From Tropicimonas marinistellae (GTDB lineage: Bacteria; Pseudomonadota; Alphaproteobacteria; Rhodobacterales; Rhodobacteraceae), in contig NZ_LNCI01000013.1 in NCBI RefSeq assembly GCF_001509585.1, forward strand, positions 48,173-112,172: a stretch of DNA of 64,000 bases, given 5' to 3'. A program made the translations under genes and the position numbers. Shown piece after piece: positions 55,056 through 63,728 of the stretch (positions within the stretch are counted from its first letter, which is position 1; the number at the start of each line of letters is the position of its first letter). The notes under the pieces were generated by a model, which saw nothing but the letters and a program-made list of their open reading frames with translations, was not told the DNA's origin and ran no database searches.

Positions 55056-56027
55056 TCACTCCGTGACCGCCGCCGCCCCGGCCCGCGCATCCCGGCCAAA
55101 AGCCTCCACGATCCGCGCAAGCTCCGGATGGCGCAATTGCTGCGCCGCCGCCTCGGGAGGCATCCACCGTCGATCCCGGTGGCGCTCTTCCCAATCGTCC
55201 CCCTCCAGAACCTCCGTGACCTCCATTGGAAAGACGGTCACGGTGCAGGTCGCCCCCCATTTCTCCTGCGTGAATTGCCCGACGGGCCGTTCGGAGACGG
55301 TCCCCAGCACGCCCGCCTCTTCACGTGCCTCCACGGCGGCGGAGGCCTGCGGCGACAATCCTGGTTCGCAAATCCCCTTCGGCACGACCCAGTGATTTCG
55401 CTTGCTCGACGAGATCGTCAACACCTCTAGTTCGCCCGCGCCCCACCGGTACGGGATCACCGCGGACTGGGTGTAGTAATAGGCTGGTCTGTCGCGCCAA
55501 TCCGACCCGCCCGGACCGGGCCAGGGGAATTTTGCGGGCAGATCCGCAGGCCGAACGATTGTCAGGAGCTGCGCAGACCCGCGCACCAGATCCGACCAAT
55601 CCTCCGGCATCGAAAGCTGAAATAGCGTGCCGGTCTTTGGCGCACGCGCCTCGTCCGGACGTTCGCGCAGCAGCGCCTTCAGCGTTGCGGCCACGGCGCG
55701 TCGATGGCCCACGGCGAGGACGTCTCCCGACGCATCGTCAAATCGCGCGAGTGCCGCCAGCACCGCGTCCGGATCGGAGCGGCCAAGCGCCGGGTCGAGG
55801 ACCAACCCCCGCGCCCCTGCCCCGCCGGCCTTCATGGTCTTCTGGGCGGTCACGCGTGCCCGCGCCGACGGCGCCGCAATCGCGTATTTCGGCATCTCCC
55901 CCCGCCCGGCCAGCCAGGTGCCTATTCGCTGCGCCTGCCGCTTGCCCGCATCGCGGAGCGGCCGCCCCGCCGACCCTGCCGCCGGCTCGGCCTTGCCGTT
56001 GCGCATGAGGAACAAGCTGCGTGTCAT
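55056..56027 (-). CDS. Degenerate SixA-like phosphatase domain fused to Nudix hydrolase
   Basis: A 323-residue fusion. Residues 1-150 follow a histidine-phosphatase (SixA-like) fold: LFLMRNGKAEPA, where the catalytic RHG is RNG (H10 is Asn), and VLAVGHRRAVAAT, where the second histidine remains. Residues about 185-315 are a Nudix domain: VVPKGICEPGLSPQASAAVEAREEAGVLG retains the Glu residues of the REUXEEXGU core (E-A-R-E-E) but has Leu and Val where the first Glu and the Arg normally are. It lies 73 bp downstream of the CofD-like gene on the same strand, at the edge of the GAK-type cluster. Confidence 0.8.
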   Translation of the reverse strand: MTRSLFLMRNGKAEPAAGSAGRPLRDAGKRQAQRIGTWLAGRGEMPKYAIAAPSARARVTAQKTMKAGGAGARGLVLDPALGRSDPDAVLAALARFDDASGDVLAVGHRRAVAATLKALLRERPDEARAPKTGTLFQLSMPEDWSDLVRGSAQLLTIVRPADLPAKFPWPGPGGSDWRDRPAYYYTQSAVIPYRWGAGELEVLTISSSKRNHWVVPKGICEPGLSPQASAAVEAREEAGVLGTVSERPVGQFTQEKWGATCTVTVFPMEVTEVLEGDDWEERHRDRRWMPPEAAAQQLRHPELARIVEAFGRDARAGAAAVTE

Positions 56028-56099
56028 CTGCCATGCCCTTTCGTGGCTACGCGCGATGCGGCGGTGCGCGACCGGGAAGGCCCGCCCCCTGTGGGGGTG

Positions 56100-57287
56100 T
56101 CACGTCAGCGAAACCAGCGCTTCGCAGACCTGCGGCGGATCGTAGATGTCTCTCTCGCCGCCAGCCCGGAGCGGACGTTGCACGCATTTGAGCCCGTGGC
56201 GCCGTTCCAGCTCGCGTGCCGACGCCGCATCATACCCGCTCTTGTCGCAAATCACGAGGTTGAGCAGCCGGTTGGCCGCGCATTCCGCGCCCGCGTCCTG
56301 CCGCAGCGCGGTCAGGAGCGCCTCCACGCGGTCGGCGAGATTCATGCCGGGGCATTCCGGGTCCGTTCCCAGGCTTGGCAGGTAAACCTTCGGAACCTCG
56401 CGCGCCGCGATGCTACGAGCCACCCCGGCTGGCAGAAGATTCGCGATGACACTGCTGTAGAGGCTGCCCGGCGGGTAGCAGATCAGGTCCGCCTTCTCGA
56501 TCAGCCGCCGGTTTCGCTTGGGCAGGCGCACCTCCTCCCGTGACAACTCCGTTTCGCCATCCGCCAGAAACAACCGGCTGATCTGCTGCGAAAGCGGCGG
56601 CACTTCTTTTCCCGTCAGGTTTCGCTGACCGACCACCACGCGGCCGTCGGTCAATTCCGCGCCGATCTGCAGGTTCGCGTCGACCACCGCCCGCACCGTT
56701 CCCTGCACGGCCACCATCTTGGACATCAGGAACAGCACCGGCTCCAGCGCGCGGTCATTCGCGAGGTATCCCCCGGCAAGGATCAGATTGCCGACGCTGG
56801 CATTGCGGAGATCGAACCCCTCCGGCATCCCGCGGGCAAAACTCCGAAGCTGCTTGAGGATCAACCGCCGCATCGGCTGCGATATCGCGCGCATGAGCTT
56901 GTGGCTGCCGTCGAACAGCGCCTCCGCTTCCGTGCGCAGCGCCTCGGGCGTGCCGTCGGCGGGAAGCCGGTGATGAAACAAGCGGAAGATATCCGGTTGG
57001 CCAAGCTCGCTTTCGTCGGCGAGCGCCATCAGCCGGCTGCGCAGATCGCCCACCGCCGGCATATCGAATGCCGCGCGCAACTCCTGAGAGCTGCCGCCAC
57101 TGTCGAACGGCGTGATCAGATGGGCCGAGTTGTGCGTGTACCCCTTCAAGCAGCGCGAGATCTCGTTGAGCGCACTGCCGCCGGAAAAAAAGATCAATCG
57201 CGGCCCGAGGTTCGGCAGGCTGCGGCACCGCGCAACCCGAAGCGGGTCGGGGATTTGGGCGTTGCGCGTTATTGTCAGACCTGACAC
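56100..57287 (-). CDS. CofD-like protein of the GAK-type cluster
   Basis: A 395-residue protein related to CofD (2-phospholactate transferase) and YvcK. Segments RLIFFSGGSALNEISRCLKGYTHNSAHLITPFDSGGSSQELRAAFDMPAVGDLRSRLMALAD and ADLICYPPGSLYSSVIANLLPAGV correspond to the nucleotide-binding and late loops of that fold. A GTG start at 57287 has AAGGAG 6 nt upstream and is preferred to the longer frame. It is divergent from the Nudix gene with only 64 bp between starts, so one intergenic region probably drives both arms of the cluster. Its substrate is unknown. Confidence 0.85.
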   Translation of the reverse strand: MSGLTITRNAQIPDPLRVARCRSLPNLGPRLIFFSGGSALNEISRCLKGYTHNSAHLITPFDSGGSSQELRAAFDMPAVGDLRSRLMALADESELGQPDIFRLFHHRLPADGTPEALRTEAEALFDGSHKLMRAISQPMRRLILKQLRSFARGMPEGFDLRNASVGNLILAGGYLANDRALEPVLFLMSKMVAVQGTVRAVVDANLQIGAELTDGRVVVGQRNLTGKEVPPLSQQISRLFLADGETELSREEVRLPKRNRRLIEKADLICYPPGSLYSSVIANLLPAGVARSIAAREVPKVYLPSLGTDPECPGMNLADRVEALLTALRQDAGAECAANRLLNLVICDKSGYDAASARELERRHGLKCVQRPLRAGGERDIYDPPQVCEALVSLT

Positions 57288-57351
57288 CTTGTGCTCCTTC
57301 GCCGACGCCACGGGCGTTCCCCACCAGTCTCTTGTCTTATAGGCCTCTCCG

Positions 57352-57810
57352 ATGACCGCAATGAACCGTTTTCTGGCGCCGATCCGGCCCACGGTTCGGG
57401 CCGTTATCCTCAGCGACGGCCGGCTACTGGTGCAGTTGAAACAAAAACCCGCTGGCACACCCTACCTGACGCTGCCGGGCGGAAAGCAGGAGCCCGGCGA
57501 GACGATGGAGGCGAGCCTGCGCCGCGAATGCGCCGAGGAGATCGGCGCCAACGTGCAGGTAGGCCCGTTGTTGCATGTGGCCGAGGTCCACAAGCCCAAG
57601 GCCGACGGGATCCGGCATCAGACCGAAATGCTCTTCTCCTGCTCCGTTCCGCCCGGATACGTCCCATGCGTCGGTCCGTTGCCAGACCCATCGCAGATCG
57701 ACACGATCTGGGCCGATCCGCTCACCCCGCAGGCCCCGTTTCGTCCCGACTTCGCACGCCATATACTGCGCCCGGAGTCGCCGACCTATCTGGGGGTCTT
57801 TCATGGGTAG
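57352..57810 (+). CDS. Nudix hydrolase, canonical box
   Basis: A 152-residue Nudix enzyme. The box is complete: GGKQEPGETMEASLRRECAEEIG (G-x5-E-x7-R-E-x-x-E-E-x-G). N-terminal RFLAPIRPTVRAVILSDGRLLVQLKQKPAG and HVAEVHKPKADGIRHQTEMLFSCSVPPGY resemble ADP-ribose or nucleoside diphosphate-X hydrolases; the substrate is not predictable. It begins the plus arm of the GAK-type cluster and overlaps the kinase gene by 8 bp. Confidence 0.88.
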   Translation: MTAMNRFLAPIRPTVRAVILSDGRLLVQLKQKPAGTPYLTLPGGKQEPGETMEASLRRECAEEIGANVQVGPLLHVAEVHKPKADGIRHQTEMLFSCSVPPGYVPCVGPLPDPSQIDTIWADPLTPQAPFRPDFARHILRPESPTYLGVFHG

Positions 57811-59437
57811 CCTGCCGAGCGCGGTCGAAGAGAACCTGCACTTCCTCACGGCGGAGGTGGACGGGCAGCTGGCATCGCTGCAGTCCTATTTCGACGCGCC
57901 GTCCGAAGAGGCCGCGCAGAAAGTGATCCAGCGCGCCGGATACAGCTTCAACCTCCGCTCGCGCGTGGAAAAGGCGTGCCAGCGGGGGCTCGGTCGCAAG
58001 AACGCCAGTTCGACGAACCGTCTGACTCTGCAAAGCCTCGATGTGGTGGCACGCAGCCTGGACCAGACAAGCCGACACGCCCGTCGCTGCCTCATTCACT
58101 GTCAGGAGGTCCGGCGTCCGGAATTGCTACGCCCGGAAGCCTATCCAAAAACGATCAAGGCCATTCGCGCCGCCGTGCAGGATGTTCCCCGCGCGGTATC
58201 CACCCGAGACAGCCGCCGGGCCGTGCGGATCGGTCAGACCAGAGGACGAACCGAAACCCTCTACGATCAGCTTTTCCGGACCTACACGCGCGACATGCGC
58301 AAATCCAAGCGGACCGAGGATCTCGCCAATGCCCTGCTCGCCGCCAGCGAGCTGCGCCTGATGGGCGATGCGCTCCAGACCGTGAGCGAGGCGATCCTGT
58401 CGGTCAGCATCGGCCAACCGGTGCAGTTCGAGCGGTATTTCACGCTGCGCAGCATCCTTTCGGACGGCGACTCGCTCGGGGAAAAGCTGGAACTGGAGCC
58501 GCTTGCCGAGACGCGCTCGGGCAGCGCCATCTCCGGAGTCCACTCGAAGAAAGGCAATGGCGATACGCCTGCGGCCGTCTTCAAGGACGGCGAGGCGCGC
58601 AAGGTGCGCGACGAGCGCGCGGGCGTGAAGAGCTGGCACTCGATCTATCCCGGCCTCGCGCCAAAGATCCTGTCATACGAGAAACGCGGCGGGTCGGCGG
58701 CGATGCTGATCGAGCATCTGCCCGGCCAAACCTTCGAGCACATCCTGCTGAACGAAAGCGAGGCGCGACTGCAGGCAGCCCAGAAGGCCCTGTCCAAGAC
58801 CCTGCGCGACATCTGGCGCAGTACGCGCACCGATGAGCCCGCCAAAATGCGATCGATGCAGCAGCTTGCCAGCCGCATGAAGGAGGTGCACCGCGTCCAC
58901 CCGGATCTTGCCGCCGGCGGGAGCTGCCTGGGCGGTCTGGAGATCGCGGGGTTCGACGACCTGCTTGCGCAGGCGACAGAGCGCGAGGCCGCCCTGCCGG
59001 CGCCGTTCTCGGTCTATATCCACGGCGATTTCAACCTCGACAACATCATCTACGACCGTCCCGAGGACAAGATCCGGTTCATCGACCTGCACCGCTCGCG
59101 ATACATGGACTACGTGCAGGACGTGTCGGTGTTCATGGTCTCGACCTACCGGCTCCAGATCCCGGATATGCCGATCCGCCGCCGGATCACCCGCGTGGCG
59201 TGCGATTTTCACGCGATGGCGGCGAAGTTCGCGCGCGGGCAGAAGGACGGGATGTTCGAGTACCGTCTCGCCCTCGGTCTGGCGCGGTCCTTCGCAACAT
59301 CGACGCGTTTTGTGTTCGACAAGGATCATGCCCGAAGGATGTTCCTGCGCGCCCGCTTCCTGCTGGAACGCACGCTGGAATGCCCGAAAGGGAAGGAAAA
59401 CCGGCTGAAACTGCCGATCGAGGAGTTGTTCTCGTGA
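57803..59437 (+). CDS. PhoU-like domain fused to aminoglycoside-phosphotransferase-like kinase
   Basis: A 544-residue fusion. Residues 1-215 are all-helical with the arrangement of a PhoU-like domain (EENLHFLTAEVDGQLASLQSYFDAPSEEAAQKVIQRAGYSFNLRSRVEKACQRG ... LANALLAASELRLMGDALQTVSEAILSVSIG). Residues 250-520 are an APH/choline-kinase-like domain: catalytic loop VYIHGDFNLDN (H407-G-D409, N414) and metal-binding IRFIDLHRSRYMDYVQD (D428). The start at 57803 overlaps the Nudix stop. Its own stop overlaps the ATP-grasp GTG start. It probably phosphorylates a small molecule, with PhoU-like regulation. Confidence 0.85.
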   Translation: MGSLPSAVEENLHFLTAEVDGQLASLQSYFDAPSEEAAQKVIQRAGYSFNLRSRVEKACQRGLGRKNASSTNRLTLQSLDVVARSLDQTSRHARRCLIHCQEVRRPELLRPEAYPKTIKAIRAAVQDVPRAVSTRDSRRAVRIGQTRGRTETLYDQLFRTYTRDMRKSKRTEDLANALLAASELRLMGDALQTVSEAILSVSIGQPVQFERYFTLRSILSDGDSLGEKLELEPLAETRSGSAISGVHSKKGNGDTPAAVFKDGEARKVRDERAGVKSWHSIYPGLAPKILSYEKRGGSAAMLIEHLPGQTFEHILLNESEARLQAAQKALSKTLRDIWRSTRTDEPAKMRSMQQLASRMKEVHRVHPDLAAGGSCLGGLEIAGFDDLLAQATEREAALPAPFSVYIHGDFNLDNIIYDRPEDKIRFIDLHRSRYMDYVQDVSVFMVSTYRLQIPDMPIRRRITRVACDFHAMAAKFARGQKDGMFEYRLALGLARSFATSTRFVFDKDHARRMFLRARFLLERTLECPKGKENRLKLPIEELFS

Positions 59438-60318
59438 AAAACCTGCGGATCGGGGTGGTGGGCGTCCCCGGCAAATGGTCAACCGAGGCGCTGGCCGACG
59501 CCCTTGAGGCGCGCACCGGGTATCGCCGGGTGATCGACATGGCGGCGGTGACCGCGGACCTTGCCAGCGGCGCGTTGTGGCACGAGGGTGCGGATCTCTG
59601 CACCCTCGACGGGCTGGTGATCAAGAAGATCTCCGAGATCTACTCGCCACATGCGCTCGACCGACTGGAATTGCTGCGATGGGCCGAAGCGCGCGGCGTC
59701 CGCATCTTCAGCCGCCCCGAACGGATCCTGCGGCTGATGGACAGGCTGGCCTGCACGGTGACGCTGGCGTCATCCGGCGTCCCCATGCCCGCCACGCGGA
59801 TCACCGAGAGCCAGGGCGACGCGCTGACGGCCGTCCGGGACTTCGGCGCCGCCGTCTTCAAACCGCTCTTCTCCACCAAGGCGCGCGGCATGTGCGTCAT
59901 CGAGGCGAACGATCCCGCAGCCGCGGAAAAGATCGCCGGTTTCGCGGCCGCGAACCCGGTGATGTATATCCAGCAAAAGCGCGAACTGTCCGGCCAGGAC
60001 CTCGGCATGGTCTTCCTCGGCGGAGACTACCTGTGCGCCTATGCCCGCGTCTCGCACTCCGGGAGCTGGAACACCACGATCAACAGCGGCGGAAAATACG
60101 CCGGCTTCGAACCCTCACCGGAACTGATCGCGCTTGCGCGGAACGCACAGGCCCCCTTCGGCCTCGACTTCACCACCGTCGACGTGGCGCTCACCGCCGA
60201 GGGGCCCATCGTGTTCGAGGTCTCCGCCTTCGGCGGGTTCCGGGGCGTGCGCGACGGTTGCGGCATGGATGCCGCCGGCCTTCTGGCCGACCATGTTCTC
60301 AAGGAGTTACCGGCATGA
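59434..60318 (+). CDS. RimK-like ATP-grasp enzyme of the GAK-type cluster
   Basis: A 294-residue ATP-grasp protein with a GTG start. The central lid is DFGAAVFKPLFSTKARGMCVIEA, the second part is MYIQQKRELSGQDLGMVFLGGDYLCAYARVS, and the metal-binding end is GPIVFEVSAFGGFRGVRDGCGMDAAGLLADHVL. Such enzymes join a carboxylate to an amine or thiol through an acyl phosphate. The gene overlaps the kinase stop (GTGA) and the next gene's start (ATGA). Substrates are unknown; it is a core member of what I recall as the GAK set. Confidence 0.85.
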   Translation: MKNLRIGVVGVPGKWSTEALADALEARTGYRRVIDMAAVTADLASGALWHEGADLCTLDGLVIKKISEIYSPHALDRLELLRWAEARGVRIFSRPERILRLMDRLACTVTLASSGVPMPATRITESQGDALTAVRDFGAAVFKPLFSTKARGMCVIEANDPAAAEKIAGFAAANPVMYIQQKRELSGQDLGMVFLGGDYLCAYARVSHSGSWNTTINSGGKYAGFEPSPELIALARNAQAPFGLDFTTVDVALTAEGPIVFEVSAFGGFRGVRDGCGMDAAGLLADHVLKELPA

Positions 60319-61421
60319 ACACGCCGCATCGAACCGTCGCCGACGTGCTCGCGGCGCTCGACCTTGCGCCACTCAACGCGGTCGCACCGCTCCATCTCGG
60401 CGTCGGTCCGGTAAGGCTCGCCATTCGCGCCTCCGATCCGCTACGGGCCGAACTGGAGGCCTATTTCCACGAGGCGCTTGCCGCCCCTGCCCCGACCGCG
60501 ATCACCATTGACGTTCTGGAAGGCCAGCAACTGGCCCCCGCCCCCGCCTGGGTGGACTGGGCCCGAGAGCCGGGAAAGACCGGGCGCAAGGACGCCTATT
60601 GCAATCTCGCGAACGGCCGCCTCGTGCACAAGCTGCGGACCGGCGTCACCTTTCTGCAATCGCCCGACGCGGTCGCCGCCTTTGGCCCCTGCGCGGCCCA
60701 TCCCAACCAGATCGTGAATTTCGTCAACACGCAGATCCTGAACGCGTGCCTGCGCGACGGTTGGCAGATCTGCCACGCCGCCGCGGTCACCGACGGGGCG
60801 CGCACGCTGGCAATCGCCGGCTTCTCGGGGGGCGGCAAATCCACCGCGATCCTGCGCATGATGGAGCTGGCCGGAACGGCTTTTGTCGCCAACGACCGTC
60901 TGCTCGTACGGCCCGCCGCGCCCGCTCCCGAGGCCCTCGGCATTCCCAAGCAGCCCCGGATCAACCCCGGCACCATCGTGACGAACGCCCGCCTTCGGCC
61001 GATGCTGGCGCCGGAACGGATCGCCGAGCTTGAGGCCATGCCCCCGGAAACCCTCTGGAACCTCGAAGAGAAGCACGACCTTATCGTGCGCGACATCTAC
61101 GGCCCGGACCGGGTTCGCGTCTCGGCCCCACTCACGGATTTCTGGGTACTGAACTGGCAGCGCGGCAGCGCCGATCCAACGGAAATCCGCCCGGTCACGC
61201 TGTCCGAGCGGCCCGACCTGCTCGGCGCGATCATGAAGAGCCCCGGCCCCTTCTACCAGAAGCCCGGCGGCACCTTCCTGCGCGACGACGAACCGCTCGA
61301 TGCGCCCGCCTATCTCGCGGCGCTCGACGGCGTCCGCGTGAGCGAGGTGACGGGCGGCGTGGATTTCGACGCGCTGCAATCGGCCGGTGCGCGGCTCCTC
61401 GCGGCCCGGACGGCGGCATGA
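60315..61421 (+). CDS. HprK-related kinase B
   Basis: A 368-residue protein distantly related to HPr kinase. The P-loop is AGFSGGGKST (residues 168-177), preceded by ICHAAAVTDGARTLAIAGF and followed by FVANDRLLVRP, the phosphotransfer-type segment of HprK. No HPr or PTS gene is in the window. I recall the name HprK-related kinase B for this family, linked to an ATP-grasp enzyme. Coupled on both sides by 4-bp overlaps (ATGA). Confidence 0.85.
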   Translation: MNTPHRTVADVLAALDLAPLNAVAPLHLGVGPVRLAIRASDPLRAELEAYFHEALAAPAPTAITIDVLEGQQLAPAPAWVDWAREPGKTGRKDAYCNLANGRLVHKLRTGVTFLQSPDAVAAFGPCAAHPNQIVNFVNTQILNACLRDGWQICHAAAVTDGARTLAIAGFSGGGKSTAILRMMELAGTAFVANDRLLVRPAAPAPEALGIPKQPRINPGTIVTNARLRPMLAPERIAELEAMPPETLWNLEEKHDLIVRDIYGPDRVRVSAPLTDFWVLNWQRGSADPTEIRPVTLSERPDLLGAIMKSPGPFYQKPGGTFLRDDEPLDAPAYLAALDGVRVSEVTGGVDFDALQSAGARLLAARTAA

Positions 61422-62119
61422 GCCCACGCTACGCCGCGCTTGTCCGCCACGGCGCCTACCACCAGCGCGCCGGTGCGCCGAGCGCCCTGCAACCCTTTCC
61501 GCTCACGGACGAAGGAGAAGAGCAAGCCCGCGCATGTGGCGACGAACTGGCCGCACATATCGCGCGGGACGGGCTGGACCTCGACCCGGTCGTTCACTGC
61601 TCCTGCCAGCTCCGGGCATGGCAGACCGCGACGCTCGCCTGCGAAACGCTTGGCCGGCACGGGCTGCGCATCGCGGAAATCCGCCAGTCACCGGCACTGG
61701 CCGAACGCGGCCTGGGGTCCGCGGCAAACCTGACGCTGGCGGAGATCGAAGCAGTGCTCGCCGCGGACCCACGGTTCGCCCCGCCGCCACCGGGATGGAA
61801 ATCGGACAACTACTATCGTCTGCCGCTACAGGGCGCGGAATCGATGGAAGACGCGGGAAAACGGGTCGCGGCCTATCTGCGCCAGACCATCGGACGCCCA
61901 TCCCCCAACGAAAATCCCCGGCTGACCCTCTACTTCGGTCATGGCGCCGCCTTCCGCCACGCCGCACACCAGCTTGGCGTGCTCACGCTCGACGCGGTCG
62001 CCGACCTCAGCATGTTTCATGCCAGGCCGTTACACCTCTGTTACATGGCAGATGGTACATGGTCCCACTACGGCGGCGACTGGAAGCAGCGTGCGCGCGG
62101 AAGGACCGGTCTGGACTGA
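61418..62119 (+). CDS. Histidine-phosphatase superfamily protein
   Basis: A 233-residue phosphatase. The catalytic RHG is intact in ALVRHGAYHQRAG, and the second histidine is in LYFGHGAAFRHAAHQLGV, so it should be active, unlike the fused SixA-like domain at 55056. The insertion LGSAANLTLAEIEAVLAADPRFAPPPPGWKSDNYYRLP lies between the halves of the fold. It overlaps the HprK-like gene by 4 bp and is followed after 10 bp by the metallophosphoesterase, so it belongs to the same operon. Confidence 0.88.
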   Translation: MSPRYAALVRHGAYHQRAGAPSALQPFPLTDEGEEQARACGDELAAHIARDGLDLDPVVHCSCQLRAWQTATLACETLGRHGLRIAEIRQSPALAERGLGSAANLTLAEIEAVLAADPRFAPPPPGWKSDNYYRLPLQGAESMEDAGKRVAAYLRQTIGRPSPNENPRLTLYFGHGAAFRHAAHQLGVLTLDAVADLSMFHARPLHLCYMADGTWSHYGGDWKQRARGRTGLD

Positions 62120-62129
62120 GGGGAGCATC

Positions 62130-63455
62130 GTGGGAGAGATCGCACAGACATCTTTCTCCCCCATGTTCGCGGCACTGGCCACCGGCTCCAACCTGCCAAT
62201 CGCCTGTGAACCATGGCCCACCGATGCCGCGCATTCCGGCGCCGGCGTACAGCCGGTGATTGAAAGCCTGAAATCGACTGGCCGACACGGCGCATGGCAC
62301 TGGCCGGACCGCCCCCTCGTCTTCGTCTCAGACCCCCATGCAGACGCCGAGAGCTTTCTTCGGTCCCTCTCCGGTGCCGGGGTGATCCAGCGCCACGGCG
62401 CGGGCGCGACCGCATTCTCCTTGACAGGCTTCGGGCACGCCTGCCGGATCGTCATTGGTGGCGACTGCCTCGACAAGGGTCCGTCGAACCTCGACATGCT
62501 GGACGCGCTTGCCGCGTTGATCGCCACCGGCGCCGACCTTCACCTGATAGCGGGCAACCACGACCTGCGGATGCGCGTGGCCATACAGGCTCTGGGCGGC
62601 CCGCGGTCGCCGCTGACCGACCATCTCTTCGTCCGGATGGGGCGCAAGATCGTGCCGCTCCTGCGGGAGGTCTTCGACCGCTACGTCGCGCCCCGGGGGA
62701 TTTCAGCGCGCATTCCCGACGAGGCTGCCTGCCGCGATCGTATCTTCCCGCCTGAGGATTGGCCGGATCGGTTCCCGGCTCTCGCAGCCGCGCACCTGTC
62801 GCGCGAAGCGATTGCGCGGGAAGTATCCCGCCTTGAACGCAAGCGAGAGGCCTTCGACGCGGAGGTCGCGCGCACCGGCCTGTCCATGCGCGACCTGTTC
62901 GCCGCCACACGCGTCTGCCACCAGTTGTTCCTGGAACCCGGGGGAGACTATGCCTGGTTCTATCGGGCCATGGAGGTCATTTGCCGGTGCGGTTCGCTGC
63001 TGTTCGTTCACGCGGGGCTGGATGATTCCGTCTGCGCCCTGCTGGCGCATGGCGGAACAGAGGAGGTCAATCGCCGTTTCCGAAACGAAGCCGCTCGGGA
63101 CCCGTTTGCTTTCTATACCGGCGCGGTCGCCAACCTCGCCCGCACCAAGTACCGCACCACTGACCCCCGGTTGACGCACGAAGGTGTGGCCCGGCTACAC
63201 GCGACCGGTGTAAAGATGGTGGTCCAGGGACATGTCAACAACCACGCCGGCCAACGGCTTCTGGCGAAGCATGGGCTTCTGCATCTGGAAGGCGACATAA
63301 CTCTGGACCGTGTCTCGCGGCAACGCGAAGGTCTGCACGGTATCGGCGCCGGTGCGACCCTGGTATTTCCCAGCGGAGACATTCTGGGGCTGAGCACGGA
63401 TTATCCGCGCGCAAAGCACTTCAACCCGGCGCAGCAACCATGGAAGGCCGAGTGA
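62130..63455 (+). CDS. Calcineurin-like metallophosphoesterase
   Basis: A 441-residue phosphoesterase with a GTG start preceded by GAGGGGAG. Dimetal motifs are D68-P-H70 (LVFVSDPHAD), GGDCLDKGPSN (110-120), GNHD (142-145) and later histidines in LLFVHAGLDD and VVQGHVNNHAG. The central 130 residues (about 170-300) form an insertion with a charged helical part. In layout it resembles a PPP-type enzyme with a long insert. It is in the GAK-type operon, so it may hydrolyse the phosphorylated product. Confidence 0.88.
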   Translation: MGEIAQTSFSPMFAALATGSNLPIACEPWPTDAAHSGAGVQPVIESLKSTGRHGAWHWPDRPLVFVSDPHADAESFLRSLSGAGVIQRHGAGATAFSLTGFGHACRIVIGGDCLDKGPSNLDMLDALAALIATGADLHLIAGNHDLRMRVAIQALGGPRSPLTDHLFVRMGRKIVPLLREVFDRYVAPRGISARIPDEAACRDRIFPPEDWPDRFPALAAAHLSREAIAREVSRLERKREAFDAEVARTGLSMRDLFAATRVCHQLFLEPGGDYAWFYRAMEVICRCGSLLFVHAGLDDSVCALLAHGGTEEVNRRFRNEAARDPFAFYTGAVANLARTKYRTTDPRLTHEGVARLHATGVKMVVQGHVNNHAGQRLLAKHGLLHLEGDITLDRVSRQREGLHGIGAGATLVFPSGDILGLSTDYPRAKHFNPAQQPWKAE

Positions 63456-63458
63456 CAC

Positions 63459-63728
63459 ATGCAAAAGGAAGACGGGAAGTTCCGGCATGAATCCCTTCAG
63501 TCCCGCAAGACGGTGAAGTCCTTTCTCGAAGCCGTGACAAAGGGGATCGGGAAGGGGGAACTCACGCTTTCCGACGACGACGGCACTTTCACGCTCGAAC
63601 CCGACGGCCTGCTGAGCCTGCGCATCCGCGCCGACCGAACCGACGGCAACTGCCGTCTCGATCTGCGCATCACGTGGGCCGAAAGCCCGGAAAAGCCGAA
63701 GGACAATCCAGCGCCGAAAGTGAGCTGA
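63459..63728 (+). CDS. Amphi-Trp domain protein
   Basis: An 89-residue small protein: KFRHESLQSRKTVKSFLEAVTKGIGKGELTLSDDDGTFTLEPDGLLSLRIRADRTDGNCRLDLRITWAESPEK. The helix-strand pattern ending in a lone conserved Trp (ITW) matches the amphi-Trp domain that I recall being linked to the GAK set. It starts 3 bp after the metallophosphoesterase stop and is the last member of the plus arm. Its size suggests a carrier or substrate protein for the cluster, but nothing proves it. Confidence 0.82.
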   Translation: MQKEDGKFRHESLQSRKTVKSFLEAVTKGIGKGELTLSDDDGTFTLEPDGLLSLRIRADRTDGNCRLDLRITWAESPEKPKDNPAPKVS

